This document shows, piece by piece, positions 1 to 8,818 of a DNA stretch of 64,000 nucleotides. The notes beneath the pieces are model-generated. The model did no database searches. It saw only the letters and a list, made by a program, of their open reading frames with translations, and was not told where the DNA came from. The stretch is from NCBI RefSeq assembly GCF_030687395.1, contig NZ_CP117430.1:6526973-6590972 (forward strand), read 5' to 3'. Position numbers and translations under genes: made by a program. Position 1 is the stretch's first letter; each line of letters starts with the position of its first letter. The DNA comes from Pseudomonas wuhanensis (lineage in GTDB: Bacteria; Pseudomonadota; Gammaproteobacteria; Pseudomonadales; Pseudomonadaceae).

Positions 1-357
1 GAAAACAACTTCATTGAAGCGGCCCGCAACCACTTCCAGTCCCTGCAACAACACTGGGACGCCAACGAAATGGACAAGATCGCCGAGTTCGTGACTCCAC
101 AACTGCTGGAGTTCCTCAAGCGCGAACGTGCCGACCTGGGCGACGGCTTCCAGTCGACCTACATCGATAACCTCCAGGTACAACTGGATGGCGTTGATGA
201 CCGTGCGGACAAGACCATCGCCACCCTGACCTTCAGCGGCGTGTCGAAGTCCTCGCGCTTCGACCAGGGCGAAGTGTTCAGCGAAAGCTGGAACATGGAA
301 CGTCTACAGGGCGAAAACCAGCCTTGGCTGGTGGCCGGTATCCGCCAGAACGGCTGA
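1..357 (+). CDS. Tim44-like domain protein, C-terminal part
   Basis: The frame is open from the first base and has no start here, so only the last 118 residues are present; the gene begins outside the window. The segment reads as an amphipathic helix followed by a beta-rich half ending in WLVAGIRQNG, which resembles the C-terminal Tim44-like domain of small Pseudomonas inner-membrane proteins. No catalytic motif is visible. A strong terminator follows about 30 bases after the stop, so it ends its own transcript. The family call is from general resemblance, not a search; the exact function in bacteria is unclear. Confidence 0.7.
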   Translation, partial: ENNFIEAARNHFQSLQQHWDANEMDKIAEFVTPQLLEFLKRERADLGDGFQSTYIDNLQVQLDGVDDRADKTIATLTFSGVSKSSRFDQGEVFSESWNMERLQGENQPWLVAGIRQNG

Positions 358-386
358 TCACTTCCCGCGTTTCACCTGTTGTAATA

Positions 387-413
387 AAACCCCGGCCTCG
401 GCCGGGGTTTTCT
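387..413 (+). terminator. Rho-independent terminator after the Tim44-like gene
   Basis: The stem AAAACCCCGGCC / GGCCGGGGTTTT closes over a TCG triloop and runs directly into a T-rich stretch. It separates the Tim44-like gene from the next one. Confidence 0.85.
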
Positions 414-493
414 ATTTCGCGGTTGCATCTATAGCGAGCTACTGTATAAACCGCCCCAACTAAACCGCGCCATCAAGCAAGAGGATCCCGGAC

Positions 494-901
494 GTGGAAG
501 AAATCATCGAACAACTGCGTGAAGCCAACGAACCGGTACCGGTCCCCTTGGAGTTACCCGACGAAGATCAGATTGTGGAAATCGAAGAACAACTGTTCAT
601 CGACATCCCGTTCGTCTTCAGAGAATTTTTGCTGACCGTCAGCGATGTGGTCTACGGCAGCCTGGAGCCGGTGACTGTCACCGACCCGCAGTCCCACACC
701 TACCTGCCGGACGTTGCCGCCAACGCCTGGGATGCTGGCGTCGATCGCAGCATGATTCCGATCTGCCAGGACGGTGACAATTACTACCTGGTCGAAGAAG
801 ACGGCACCGTGGTGCTGTGGCTGGCCGAGGAAGAATTGCTTGCCGAAGAAACCTGGGAATCGGTCTGGCACTGGGCGCGGGACGTCTGGCTGGAAAGCTG
901 A
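494..901 (+). CDS. SMI1/KNR4 (SUKH) family protein
   Basis: 135 residues, very acidic, with no signal peptide or membrane segment, so probably cytoplasmic. The order of features fits the SMI1/KNR4 (SUKH) fold: an N-terminal helix, the stretch IDIPFVFREFLLTVSD around residues 37-52, a central beta region with IPICQDGDNYYLVEEDG (about 88-104), and a C-terminal tryptophan-rich helix. SUKH proteins often act as immunity proteins against toxins, but some are housekeeping; no toxin gene is adjacent, so immunity is not supported here. The start is GTG at 494, with GAGGA eight bases upstream; no ATG fits better. Confidence 0.75.
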   Translation: MEEIIEQLREANEPVPVPLELPDEDQIVEIEEQLFIDIPFVFREFLLTVSDVVYGSLEPVTVTDPQSHTYLPDVAANAWDAGVDRSMIPICQDGDNYYLVEEDGTVVLWLAEEELLAEETWESVWHWARDVWLES

Positions 902-923
902 TCCGTCCTGATGCATTGCGTGG

Positions 924-2687
924 TCAATGCCCGGACGAGTCCTTGTGATTGTCCAGCGTTTCCAGTAAGGCCACCTGCATCCGCGTATGCACGCGAATGA
1001 ACCAGCGCCAGAGCAGCGCCGCCACCGCGGCCGCGACTATGACGATCAGCACCAGCAACTTGTTGGTCGGCAGAATACTGGCCGACAAGGCTGCCAGCAG
1101 CAGGAAAATCACTAACAGCGAGAGTATCGGGATCACTTCGGCGATCACCCGACGCACTCGCTGCGTGTGGCGGCCAGCCATTTCCGGCTTCACGCCCATC
1201 TCTGCCAGCAACATCGACAGTGCCTTGAGCTTGCGATAGGCGGCGATCAGGAACGGCAGCGACAACAGCAACGCCCCGCCCCAGATCAATGCTTTCTGCC
1301 AGCTCGGATCGCTGATCCAGTCCTGCAGGTAAACGGACATGCGCTCGGCGAAGAACGCGCCTGAGAGAAAGATCGCAGTCACCAACGCCAGATTGACCCC
1401 TACCTGCAATAGAATCCGCCGAATCATCGACGCCAACAGTGCGCCCTCGCCCTGAGGCTGAATGCTGCGCAGCCATTCGCCATACATCCCCAGCACACGA
1501 CCCAGACGCTGCGGCATCACCGCAGCAAGCTTGATCGACAGCGGATCGGCCGCGCGAATCAGATACGGCGTCAACAGCGTGGTGATCACCGAGACGGCCA
1601 CCGCCACTGGATAAAGGAAGTTGCTGGTGACCTGCAGCGTCATGCCCAGCGCCGCGATGATGAAGGAGAATTCGCCAATCTGTGAAAGCCCCATCCCCAC
1701 GCGCAGTGAGGTGCGTCCGTCATTACCGGCGATAAAGGCACCGAGGCCGCAGGACAACATCTTGCCCAGCACCACAGCCACGGTGATCACCGCGATCGGC
1801 CAGGCGTATTGCAGCAGGATCGTCGGGTCGAGCATCAGGCCGATGGCGACGAAGAAAATCGCACTGAACAAGTCGCGAACCGGCTCGATCAACTGCTCGA
1901 TTTTCAGCAGTTGCCGCGATTCGGCCATGATCGCGCCGATCAGGAACGCGCCGAGGACCATGCTGTATTCAAGTTTGACCACTAGCAGACAGAAGCCGAA
2001 ACACAGGCCCAGCACGGTGATCAGCAACATCTCGTTGCTCTCGAATTTAGCCACGTAAGCCAGCAGTCGCGGCACCAGCAAAATGCCAATAACCAGTGCG
2101 ACAATCATAAACAGTGAAAGCTTTCCGACCGTGGAAAACACTTCGCCGGAACTGACCGTGCCGCTGACCGCGATGCTCGACAGCAACGCGATGATGCCGA
2201 TGCCGAGGATGTCTTCGACGATCAGTACGCCGAAGATCAGCTGCGCAAAACGCTCATTCTTCATCTTCAGGTCGTTGAGCGCCTTAACGATGATGGTGGT
2301 CGAGGAAATCGCCAGGATCGCACCGAGGAACAGCGAATCCATGGTATTCCACTCGAACCAGCGGCCGATTTCATAGCCGATCCAGATCATCAGGACGATT
2401 TCCAGGAACGCTGCGATGAACGCTGTGGCGCCGACCTTGAACAGCTTGCGCAGGCTGAACTCCAGGCCCAGGCAGAACATCAGGAAAATCACCCCGAGCT
2501 CGGCGAGGGTTTTAATGGTTGCTTCGTCGTGGATCAGGCTGAACGGCGGCGTGTGCGGGCCGATGATGAAGCCGGCGACGATGTAGCCAAGCACCACCGG
2601 TTGTTTGAGACGATGAAAGAGCACGGTCACCACCCCTGCGATCAACATGATCACTGCCAGATCCTGAATGAAACTGATGGCGTGCAT
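924..2687 (-). CDS. CPA2-family cation:proton antiporter
   Basis: 587-residue polytopic inner-membrane protein. The N-terminal ~390 residues are a Na+/H+ exchanger domain of the monovalent cation:proton antiporter-2 (KefB/YbaL) type, with characteristic stretches GYIVAGFIIGPHTPP, FCLGLEFSLR and FLIGAIMAES. Unlike KefB/KefC, the C-terminal part carries no Rossmann (RCK/TrkA-N) nucleotide-binding domain; instead it has three or more extra hydrophobic helices (about residues 425-560) and a short cytoplasmic tail. Gating by NAD(H) or glutathione, as in KefC, is therefore not expected. The substrate (K+ or Na+) cannot be read from sequence. The start is ATG with AAGGAG about nine bases upstream; the gene is monocistronic and divergent from the thioesterase. 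Confidence 0.88.
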   Translation of the reverse strand: MHAISFIQDLAVIMLIAGVVTVLFHRLKQPVVLGYIVAGFIIGPHTPPFSLIHDEATIKTLAELGVIFLMFCLGLEFSLRKLFKVGATAFIAAFLEIVLMIWIGYEIGRWFEWNTMDSLFLGAILAISSTTIIVKALNDLKMKNERFAQLIFGVLIVEDILGIGIIALLSSIAVSGTVSSGEVFSTVGKLSLFMIVALVIGILLVPRLLAYVAKFESNEMLLITVLGLCFGFCLLVVKLEYSMVLGAFLIGAIMAESRQLLKIEQLIEPVRDLFSAIFFVAIGLMLDPTILLQYAWPIAVITVAVVLGKMLSCGLGAFIAGNDGRTSLRVGMGLSQIGEFSFIIAALGMTLQVTSNFLYPVAVAVSVITTLLTPYLIRAADPLSIKLAAVMPQRLGRVLGMYGEWLRSIQPQGEGALLASMIRRILLQVGVNLALVTAIFLSGAFFAERMSVYLQDWISDPSWQKALIWGGALLLSLPFLIAAYRKLKALSMLLAEMGVKPEMAGRHTQRVRRVIAEVIPILSLLVIFLLLAALSASILPTNKLLVLIVIVAAAVAALLWRWFIRVHTRMQVALLETLDNHKDSSGH

Positions 2688-2884
2688 GGTGTGTGGCTCC
2701 TTGGGGTGGGCTTTTGAAGGGTAACATCGCGACTTCCGGCGGGAAGAGGGTGCAATATATGGAAACAGATCGATTCGGGCGTGACGGCGGCCCCCCGCCC
2801 GGCGTCCCGATAACTGTTGGTTTGAAAATCAAGCACCCACAGAGGTGTAACCCTGAAATCCTGCCTTGAACCCGTGAGTACGTT

Positions 2885-3367
2885 ATGGAACCCGGAAACG
2901 CCCAGCTGTCGATGACGGTATTGATGACCCCCGACATGGCCAACTTCTCTGGCAATGTCCACGGCGGCACCCTGCTCAAATACCTCGATGAAGTGGCCTA
3001 CGCTTGCGCCAGCCGGTACGCCGGCCGCTATGTAGTGACCCTGTCGGTGGATCAGGTGATTTTCCGCGAACCGATTCACGTCGGTGAACTGGTGACCTTT
3101 CTGGCCTCGGTCAACTACACCGGCAACACCTCGATGGAGGTGGGCATCAAGGTCGTGACCGAGAACATCCGCGAGCGCTCGGTGCGTCACACCAACAGCT
3201 GCTTCTTCACCATGGTCGCGGTGGATGACCAGCGCAAACCGGCCGCAGTCCCGCCGCTGCAACCGCAGAACAGTGAAGACAAGCGTCGTTACATGCAGGC
3301 CCAGCAGCGTCGGCAGATTCGTCAGGAACTGGAAAAGCGTTATCAGGACATCAAGGGCGACGCCTGA
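2885..3367 (+). CDS. acyl-CoA thioesterase, YciA-like hotdog fold
   Basis: 160-residue cytoplasmic hotdog-fold thioesterase that would hydrolyse acyl-CoA to free acid and CoA. The family signature is clear: GNVHGGTLLKYLDEVAYACASR (residues about 20-41, with the catalytic Asp in LDE), followed by the beta strands VTLSVDQVIFREPIHVGELV. The C-terminal 40 residues are charged and helical (QAQQRRQIRQELEKRYQ), an extension seen in BACH/YciA relatives. No Shine-Dalgarno is obvious before the ATG at 2885. It is divergent from the antiporter and followed by a REP pair. Confidence 0.88.
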   Translation: MEPGNAQLSMTVLMTPDMANFSGNVHGGTLLKYLDEVAYACASRYAGRYVVTLSVDQVIFREPIHVGELVTFLASVNYTGNTSMEVGIKVVTENIRERSVRHTNSCFFTMVAVDDQRKPAAVPPLQPQNSEDKRRYMQAQQRRQIRQELEKRYQDIKGDA

Positions 3368-3405
3368 GCTGTTCAGTCAGTTTGACGGTGGTCATTGAAT
3401 CGTCT

Positions 3406-3496
3406 TCGCGAGCAAGCCCGCTCCCACAATAGATTTTCAGCGCACACAATTTTCGTGTACGACAGAGAACTCGTGTGGGAGCGGGTTTGCTCGCGA
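3406..3496. repeat. REP inverted pair
   Basis: Two REP units face each other: TCGCGAGCAAGCCCGCTCCC at 3406-3425 and its near reverse complement at 3474-3496. About 45 bases lie between them. Such pairs (REPINs) are spread extragenically in P. fluorescens-group genomes; this one fills the gap between the convergent thioesterase and pdxY genes. Confidence 0.85.
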
Positions 3497-3514
3497 ATGG
3501 GGTCGACGCGAAGC

Positions 3515-4387
3515 TCAGAGGCTGATCGCTGTCGCCTCGAACCGCACCCGCGGATGGGCGATCCGGTCCTGCGCCCGCACCAGTTCCAGCTCATAGCTGG
3601 CGCAAGCCTGGGTTTCCAGCAGCACTTCATGCACCGCCGCCGCGGTGAATTCGAAGGCGCTCACCAGATTGTCACCCTGCAGCACACGCGCCAGGAACAA
3701 CCCGGCAGTCAGATCGCCAACGCCCACCGGCTGACGCGGAAACGCCAGCAGCGGCCGACGCAGGTGCCAGCTGCCTTCAGTGGTCACCAGCAACATCTCG
3801 AAGCCCTCCGCCGGTTTGCCGGGATAGTCCAGATGCTTGACCAGCACCGCCTTCGGGCCGCGCGCCAACAGCGCGCGAGCCATCGCCAGGCAATCGAACA
3901 ACGACTGCGCCTTGTGCCCCGAGAAACTGTTCAGCTCCAACTGGTTCGGGCACATGAAGTCGGCCATTGCCGCCGCCTCTTCCAGCAGAAAATCGCTGAC
4001 CTCAGCTGGGACGGTGCAGCCCTTCTCCGGATGACCCATCACCGGGTCGCAGAGGTACAGCGCTTTGGGATTGATCGATTTGATTCGTTCCACGCCCGCG
4101 AGTATCGCCCGGCCCTGAGCCGCGCTGCCGAGGTAGCCAGACAACACGGCGTCGCAATTACCCAGCTCGCCGATCGCCGCGATTCCTTCTACCAATTCCG
4201 GAATCTGATGCGGGGCCAGCACCTCTCCGGCCCACTGGCCATATTGCGTGTGGTTGGAGAACTGCACGGTATTGAGCGGCCACACGTTCACCCCGACCCG
4301 CTGCATCGGGAAAACCGCGGCGCTGTTGCCAGCGTGGCCGAACACCACGTGGGACTGGATGGCGAGCACATGGGGCGTACGTTTCAT
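3515..4387 (-). CDS. pdxY: pyridoxal kinase PdxY
   Basis: 290-residue ribokinase-fold kinase that phosphorylates pyridoxal to pyridoxal 5'-phosphate in the vitamin B6 salvage pathway. The N terminus ([17 protein letters not shown]) and the conserved [10 protein letters not shown] segment bind substrate; the C-terminal signature [14 protein letters not shown] (about residues 218-231) holds the catalytic Asp and anion hole. Length equals that of E. coli PdxY (287), and the FSNHTQYG motif favours PdxY over PdxK. It starts at ATG 4387 and is divergent from the DUF3301 gene. Confidence 0.93.
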   Translation of the reverse strand: MKRTPHVLAIQSHVVFGHAGNSAAVFPMQRVGVNVWPLNTVQFSNHTQYGQWAGEVLAPHQIPELVEGIAAIGELGNCDAVLSGYLGSAAQGRAILAGVERIKSINPKALYLCDPVMGHPEKGCTVPAEVSDFLLEEAAAMADFMCPNQLELNSFSGHKAQSLFDCLAMARALLARGPKAVLVKHLDYPGKPAEGFEMLLVTTEGSWHLRRPLLAFPRQPVGVGDLTAGLFLARVLQGDNLVSAFEFTAAAVHEVLLETQACASYELELVRAQDRIAHPRVRFEATAISL

Positions 4388-4504
4388 GCGGTGAGTTTTC
4401 CGTCAAACGATTGAAATTCAAGCCGCGCAGTATGCGACTAAACGCAGCCTGTACGACAGACCGGCGACACAGTTAAGCTGGCACTATCTTGTTGGAGCAC
4501 CCTG

Positions 4505-4921
4505 TTGATGCTGACCCTCGGAAATATCTTTGTGCTGATGCTGCTCGCCACCGGTGGCGCGTGGTTGTGGCACAACCACGGCTTGCGCGAACGCGCGCTG
4601 GAGCGGGTCATACAGCATTGCGCCAAGCTGCGAATCGAGCTACTGGACGGCAACGTAGCCTTGAAGAAGATCGCCTTTATTAAAGACGCCAATGGCCGTC
4701 GGCGCCTGGCCCGTGTGTATAACTTCGAATTCACCGTGACTGGCGAGACCCGCCATACCGGCACCATCATCCAGTTCGGCGCCCATAGCGCACAGATCGA
4801 GCTCGCGCCCTACCCGATGCCGTTCGACGACACACCGCCGGTGGTTGATATCGCGAAGCCCAGAGCCGAGGTGATTGAATTGAGTCAGTGGCGGCAAGAG
4901 CACACCAAGTGGCGTCCTTGA
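4505..4921 (+). CDS. DUF3301 domain protein
   Basis: 138 residues. A single N-terminal membrane segment (about residues 4-22, LGNIFVLMLLATGGAWLWHNHG) is followed by a cytoplasmic beta-rich domain with the DUF3301 core RVYNFEFTVTGETRHTG. It probably sits at the inner membrane with its C terminus inside. No enzymatic motif is visible and the function is unknown. Two ATGs in a row (4505 and 4508) are possible starts. It stands alone between pdxY and a REP pair. Confidence 0.75.
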   Translation: MMLTLGNIFVLMLLATGGAWLWHNHGLRERALERVIQHCAKLRIELLDGNVALKKIAFIKDANGRRRLARVYNFEFTVTGETRHTGTIIQFGAHSAQIELAPYPMPFDDTPPVVDIAKPRAEVIELSQWRQEHTKWRP

Positions 4922-4947
4922 GTCGGGTGTCAGTCTGTTAAAACCAA

Positions 4948-5010
4948 TCGCGGGCAAGCTCGCTCCCACAAGGTTCACACTGCACCTGTGGGAGCGGGCT
5001 TGCCCGCGAT
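4948..5010. repeat. REP inverted pair
   Basis: Units TCGCGGGCAAGCTCGCTCCC (4948-4967) and TGTGGGAGCGGGCTTGCCCG (4987-5006) face each other across a short loop. This is a variant with GCGGGCAAG instead of GCGAGCAAG. It lies between convergent genes. Confidence 0.85.
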
Positions 5011-5048
5011 GAGGCCTTCAAAAACCGCACAAAAACTCGCTAATTTGC

Positions 5049-6011
5049 CTAGGTGCGGCACCTCGCCAAACCTTCCTGCAGTTCTTGGACAGCCTGCAGC
5101 TCACTGAAAATCAACTCGATACGCGAATCCCGACGCCATTCGCTGGCTTGCCAATCCAGTACCGAGTTATCCACCGCATTCGCCGACACCCACCCCTCAA
5201 CACTGTGGATAACCAGCTTCGCCCGCCGCCATTCAAGGCGCTCAAGCCACTCCCCGATCAATACGGAGTCGAATACCTGACTCGGATGCCACCGCCATCC
5301 AACGCTCCAGCCACCCTCCTGCGCCTGACTCAAGCAAATCGGCAACGTCGAATCGGTCCAGATGGCCGGCATCTGCGCCAATCCCTTGGGCACGACAAGG
5401 TTATCCACACCCCCGACAGCCTGAGCCCCGAGCCCCGGCAACTCACTCAACGGCAAGACCGCTTGCTGCGTCCAGTACAAGGGGCGCACCGGCAACTGTG
5501 CGGCGATTCGCTGGCGATCACTGTCGTCGAGGTCTTCGGCCTTGTTCAGCAACAGCAACCCGGCACTGTTCAAGGCTTGCTGTTGCGCCTCAGGCAGCGG
5601 TTTTCCCGCCGCGAGCGCTTGCGCGTCCAAAACCAGCACGCACGGCTGCACCGCCAGGACGCCTTGCCACGGGGGCTCACTCAATTGGCTGAGCAATTGC
5701 GCCGGATGTCCTAGCCCCGAGGGTTCAATGAACAGTCGATCCGGTCGTGCCTTGCGCAGCAATCGCCCGAGGCCGATCTGAAACGGTGCACCATTGACGC
5801 AACACAAACAGCCCCCGGCCACTTCCCCCAGTGCGATACCATCGGCGTCCTGGGTCAACAGCGCGGCATCCAGGCCGATCTGGCCGAACTCGTTGATCAG
5901 CACCGCCCAGCGCTCACCCGCGGGCCGTTGCGCCAGCAGGTGCTTGATCAGGCTGGTCTTGCCGGCCCCCAACGGGCCGGCAATGACGTGGGTGGGAATG
6001 TTGTGCAACAT
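5049..6011 (-). CDS. COG0523 (CobW/P47K) GTPase, putative metal chaperone
   Basis: 320-residue G3E-family GTPase. Visible motifs: Walker A GPLGAGKTS at residues 12-20, the metal-binding CxCC motif in GGCLCCVNG, EPSGLGHP as the switch region and NKAED for guanine recognition, followed by a CobW C-terminal domain ending in LARCRT. COG0523 proteins deliver or insert metals; a zinc link is inferred from the neighbouring Zur-type genes. It is shorter and more divergent than ZigA at 7050-8258. The ATG at 6011 was chosen because an upstream open extension overlaps the divergent secreted-protein gene and has no family similarity. No Zur-like dyad was seen in the 27-base divergent gap. Confidence 0.85.
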   Translation of the reverse strand: MLHNIPTHVIAGPLGAGKTSLIKHLLAQRPAGERWAVLINEFGQIGLDAALLTQDADGIALGEVAGGCLCCVNGAPFQIGLGRLLRKARPDRLFIEPSGLGHPAQLLSQLSEPPWQGVLAVQPCVLVLDAQALAAGKPLPEAQQQALNSAGLLLLNKAEDLDDSDRQRIAAQLPVRPLYWTQQAVLPLSELPGLGAQAVGGVDNLVVPKGLAQMPAIWTDSTLPICLSQAQEGGWSVGWRWHPSQVFDSVLIGEWLERLEWRRAKLVIHSVEGWVSANAVDNSVLDWQASEWRRDSRIELIFSELQAVQELQEGLARCRT

Positions 6012-6038
6012 TGTCGAGGTTTTCTGAGGAGGTAAAGA

Positions 6039-6395
6039 ATGCGGTTGATGGGATGGTCGTTGCTTCTGGCGCTCACATCGGGCGACGCGCTGGCCCAGGC
6101 CTGCGTGGTGCACAGCACGGCTGAGCGGCTCGACGTGAAGGTTTGTCAGCAAAACCGCAACATCCCGGAAAAACTGTTCGCCGACGGATTCTGCCAGCCG
6201 AATCTGCCGGGGCAGAAAGTCGAGGTGCAGTACGTCGATCAATGCCCTACTGGCGCGTTCGGGGTGTGCAGCAACGCTCAAGTCGCCAATATGCCTTACC
6301 GGCAGGATATTCACTATTACGGCGTGGCCACCGATGCGGCGTATTTGAAGCCGTTTTGCGAAGCCCAGAGCCAGGGAACCTGGCTCAAACCTTGA
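6039..6395 (+). CDS. secreted cysteine-containing protein of unknown function
   Basis: 118 residues with a Sec signal peptide (hydrophobic residues 5-14, likely cleavage after ALAQ-A at about 20). The mature part has six Cys (ACVVHS, VCQQN, FCQPN, QCPTG, VCSN, FCEA), suggesting disulfides in the periplasm. A good Shine-Dalgarno (GAGGAGGT) precedes the ATG. It is divergent from the CobW-like gene with only 27 bases between and convergent with the DUF1826 gene, five bases away. I do not recognise a named family. Its place inside the zinc island suggests a role in metal handling, which is inference only. Confidence 0.75.
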   Translation: MRLMGWSLLLALTSGDALAQACVVHSTAERLDVKVCQQNRNIPEKLFADGFCQPNLPGQKVEVQYVDQCPTGAFGVCSNAQVANMPYRQDIHYYGVATDAAYLKPFCEAQSQGTWLKP

Positions 6396-6399
6396 GCCA

Positions 6400-7050
6400 C
6401 TAACTCAGCCAGTCCAGGGTCAGAATCAAACGACGCTCGCCCGGCGCCGGCTGCGGCGAGCGGTGGATCAAACCGAAGCCTTCGTTGCCGTGCCACTTCT
6501 CCCCTTTAAGCAGCGCCACTTCGCCACTGGTGATCTGCTGAATCAGCGAATCGTCCTGCGGTTCGGCCTCAGGTTTGCCTAATTGCCGACGATCCATCGC
6601 CCCTTCTTTCAGCCACTGGCTGCCGATACCTGCATAGGTGGTGATCAACCGCACCGGCACATGATCGACGTGGAAACGCGGGCACATGGCTTTATCCAGA
6701 ACCCGCAGGCGTAGGCCGATACGCTGGGCGCCCAACAAGCAGGCGAAAGCGCTGACCAGCCAGGAAACATCAGCGATAAAGCCTTCGTAGCCCTCAAGGT
6801 CACTGAAGCCTGAGGCTAAACCGTGGAGATTGGGTTCGGCGTCATCGCTGGGCATTTCCAGGGACAGCGACTCAGCCAGCGGCTCGTTCAGGGACAACAA
6901 CAAACGACCGAAATCGGCAATGTGTGCCGGGAGTTGGCGTTGCCAGAGGGCGAGGTTCACGCCGTCGTCCAGAATCCCGGTCAGCGCTTTTGGCGTATCA
7001 CCTTGAACCTGGCGAATGACCGGTCGCAGCTTCAGACTGGGCGCCAGCAT
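6400..7050 (-). CDS. DUF1826 domain protein
   Basis: 216-residue soluble protein matching DUF1826, a family found beside COG0523 GTPases in zinc-regulated loci. The segment CPRFHVDHVPVRLITTYAGIGSQWL (about residues 134-158), with closely spaced Cys and His, and the later WHGNEGFGLIHRSP resemble the double-stranded beta-helix iron/metal proteins that use HxD...H, so a metal-binding or oxygenase role is possible but unproven. The ATG at 7050 overlaps the ZigA stop as TGATG, which implies translational coupling. It is the last gene of dksA2-zigA-DUF1826. Confidence 0.82.
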   Translation of the reverse strand: MLAPSLKLRPVIRQVQGDTPKALTGILDDGVNLALWQRQLPAHIADFGRLLLSLNEPLAESLSLEMPSDDAEPNLHGLASGFSDLEGYEGFIADVSWLVSAFACLLGAQRIGLRLRVLDKAMCPRFHVDHVPVRLITTYAGIGSQWLKEGAMDRRQLGKPEAEPQDDSLIQQITSGEVALLKGEKWHGNEGFGLIHRSPQPAPGERRLILTLDWLS

Positions 7051-8258
7051 CAAGCAGCCGCCTCTTCATGCCAAGGACCAAACGGATCGGGCAATAACTG
7101 CCAGCCCTCGACACCCAAGGCCATTTCAGCATCCGTCAGCAGGCAGTTATCTAGCTCGACGGTGAGTTGCGCGAAGTCGATGTTTTGGCCGATGAACACC
7201 AGTTCCTGGCGGCAGTCGCCGGTGGTGGTCGTCCAGTTTTCCATGATCCCGGCGGTGCTTTCTTCATCTTGCGGCCACTGGTTTTTCGGCACGAAACGCC
7301 ACCAGCGTCCGGCAAAACCGTGACGCATCAAGCCGCCGGCCTGGGACCAGCTACCAGCGTCCCGGTGTTTGCTGGCCAGCCAGAAATAGCCCTTGGAACG
7401 CAGTAGTTTGCCGTTCACCCACGGACGATCGATAAAGTTGAAGAAGCGTTGCGGATGAAACGGTCGCCGTGCCCGATAAGCCGTGGAGGCGATACCGTAT
7501 TCCTCGGTTTCCGGCACGTGTTCACCGCGCAGTTCCTGTAACCATCCCGGCGCCTGAGCGGCCTTTTCGAAGTCGAAGCGACCAGTGTTGAGAATCTTCT
7601 TGAGCGGTACTTCGCCCATGACCATCGGAATGATTTCAGCCTGGGAATTGAGCCGTTCGAGGATCGCGATCAACTCCTGGCGCTCGCTACTGCTGATCAA
7701 ATCGATCTTGCTGATTAGAATCACGTCGGCGAATTCGATCTGCTCGATCAACAGGTCGGTGATCGAGCGTTCGTCCTCCTCTCCCAGGGTTTCGCCACGG
7801 GACGCAAGGCTTTCGGCGGCCTGATAGTCGAGCAGGAAGTTCATGCCGTCGACCACGGTGACCATAGTGTCGAGCCGCGCGATGTCCGCCAGGCTCTGCC
7901 CTTCTTCATCGCGAAACGTGAAGGTTTCCGCCACGGGCAGCGGCTCGGAAATGCCCGTGGACTCGATCAGCAGATAATCGAAACGACCATCCTTGGCGAG
8001 TTTGCTGACTTCTTCGAGCAAGTCTTCTCGCAAGGTGCAGCAGATGCAGCCGTTACTCATTTCCACGAGTTTTTCTTCGGCACGGTTCAGGCTGACATCG
8101 CGTTGGACTTCGCTGCCATCGATATTGATTTCACTCATGTCGTTGACGATCACTGCGACCCGCAAATTATCGCGATTACGTAGTACGTAATTAAGAAGTG
8201 TACTTTTTCCGGCGCCGAGAAAGCCCGACAGGACGGTCACAGGGAGACGATTGGGCAT
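7050..8258 (-). CDS. zigA: zinc-responsive GTP-binding protein ZigA
   Basis: 402-residue COG0523 GTPase of the ZigA subgroup. Motifs: Walker [14 protein letters not shown] (about residues 9-21), CxCC in [12 protein letters not shown] (about 71-82), [13 protein letters not shown] for guanine recognition, and a long CobW_C domain (about 260-385) with the WFIR-like core. Family members are induced by zinc starvation and act as zinc metallochaperones. The ATG at 8258 has GAGGA in the right place; the longer open frame upstream lies over dksA2 and was discarded. It is 28 bases downstream of dksA2 and coupled to DUF1826, and probably controlled by the Zur box at 8724-8738. Confidence 0.92.
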   Translation of the reverse strand: MPNRLPVTVLSGFLGAGKSTLLNYVLRNRDNLRVAVIVNDMSEINIDGSEVQRDVSLNRAEEKLVEMSNGCICCTLREDLLEEVSKLAKDGRFDYLLIESTGISEPLPVAETFTFRDEEGQSLADIARLDTMVTVVDGMNFLLDYQAAESLASRGETLGEEDERSITDLLIEQIEFADVILISKIDLISSSERQELIAILERLNSQAEIIPMVMGEVPLKKILNTGRFDFEKAAQAPGWLQELRGEHVPETEEYGIASTAYRARRPFHPQRFFNFIDRPWVNGKLLRSKGYFWLASKHRDAGSWSQAGGLMRHGFAGRWWRFVPKNQWPQDEESTAGIMENWTTTTGDCRQELVFIGQNIDFAQLTVELDNCLLTDAEMALGVEGWQLLPDPFGPWHEEAAA

Positions 8259-8286
8259 CAGGTATTCCTCATCAGGATGTGGCCGG

Positions 8287-8691
8287 TCAAATCGCCCGTT
8301 GATGGCGTTCGCGCAGCTCTTCACGTTCTTTGGCTTCAATGCACAGAGTGGCGGTGGGTCGCAGCAGCAGGCGCTTGAGGCCGATCGGTTCACCGGTTTC
8401 GCGGCACCAGCCGTACTCGCCGCGAGCCAGGTGTTCGAGGGCTTCGTCGATCTTGTCCAGGAGCTTCTTTTCCCGCTCCAGCAGGCGCAGTTGCCACTGG
8501 CGCTGTTCTTCGGCGCTGCCGATGTCGGCGGGATCGCTGTGGGGTTCCTGCTCACGCAACGCGTCGAACTCGCCGGCAATGCGCTCCTGCAGCTCGCTGC
8601 GCTGAGCCAGTAGCAGCTCGCGAAAGAAGCCTTGCTGGGCGTCGCTCATGTAAGCGGCGGCGGGTTGAGCGAGGAGTTCTTGTTCAGTCAT
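8287..8691 (-). CDS. dksA2: zinc-independent DksA paralogue (DksA2)
   Basis: 134-residue RNA polymerase secondary-channel factor of the DksA/TraR family: N-terminal helix, long coiled coil (about residues 20-90) with tip residues [10 protein letters not shown], and a C-terminal zinc-finger remnant. Normal DksA has four Cys; here the positions are C96, T99, C117 and A120, so the finger cannot bind zinc normally. This is the substitution pattern of P. aeruginosa DksA2, which replaces DksA when zinc is scarce. First gene of the minus-strand transcript starting at the Zur box 33 bases upstream of its ATG (8724-8738). Confidence 0.92.
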   Translation of the reverse strand: MTEQELLAQPAAAYMSDAQQGFFRELLLAQRSELQERIAGEFDALREQEPHSDPADIGSAEEQRQWQLRLLEREKKLLDKIDEALEHLARGEYGWCRETGEPIGLKRLLLRPTATLCIEAKEREELRERHQRAI

Positions 8692-8723
8692 GGCGATGGA
8701 TCATCAGAGCGGGTGTATTTTTA

Positions 8724-8738
8724 TGTTATAGTATAACA
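8724..8738. promoter_or_regulatory. Zur operator in the dksA2 / secreted-protein divergent gap
   Basis: TGTTATAGTATAACA is a perfect inverted repeat around one base and matches the core GTTATANTATAAC of gamma-proteobacterial Zur boxes. It lies 33 bases upstream of dksA2 and 80 upstream of the secreted-protein gene, so it can control both directions. Confidence 0.85.
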
Positions 8739-8818
8739 ATACAATTAAGCCACTCCCCTCTTGCTCGCCACTACAAAGGGCACGATGCTTTAACCCGTCC
8801 GCCCCTTTGAGAAATGCC

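Noticed and set aside
6012..6314. N-terminal extension of the CobW-like GTPase
   Set aside because: The extension overlaps a divergent gene with its own Shine-Dalgarno and signal peptide, and the GTPase fold starts just after the ATG at 6011.
8259..8579. N-terminal extension of ZigA over dksA2
   Set aside because: It is an out-of-frame reading of dksA2; the ATG at 8258 has a good ribosome binding site.
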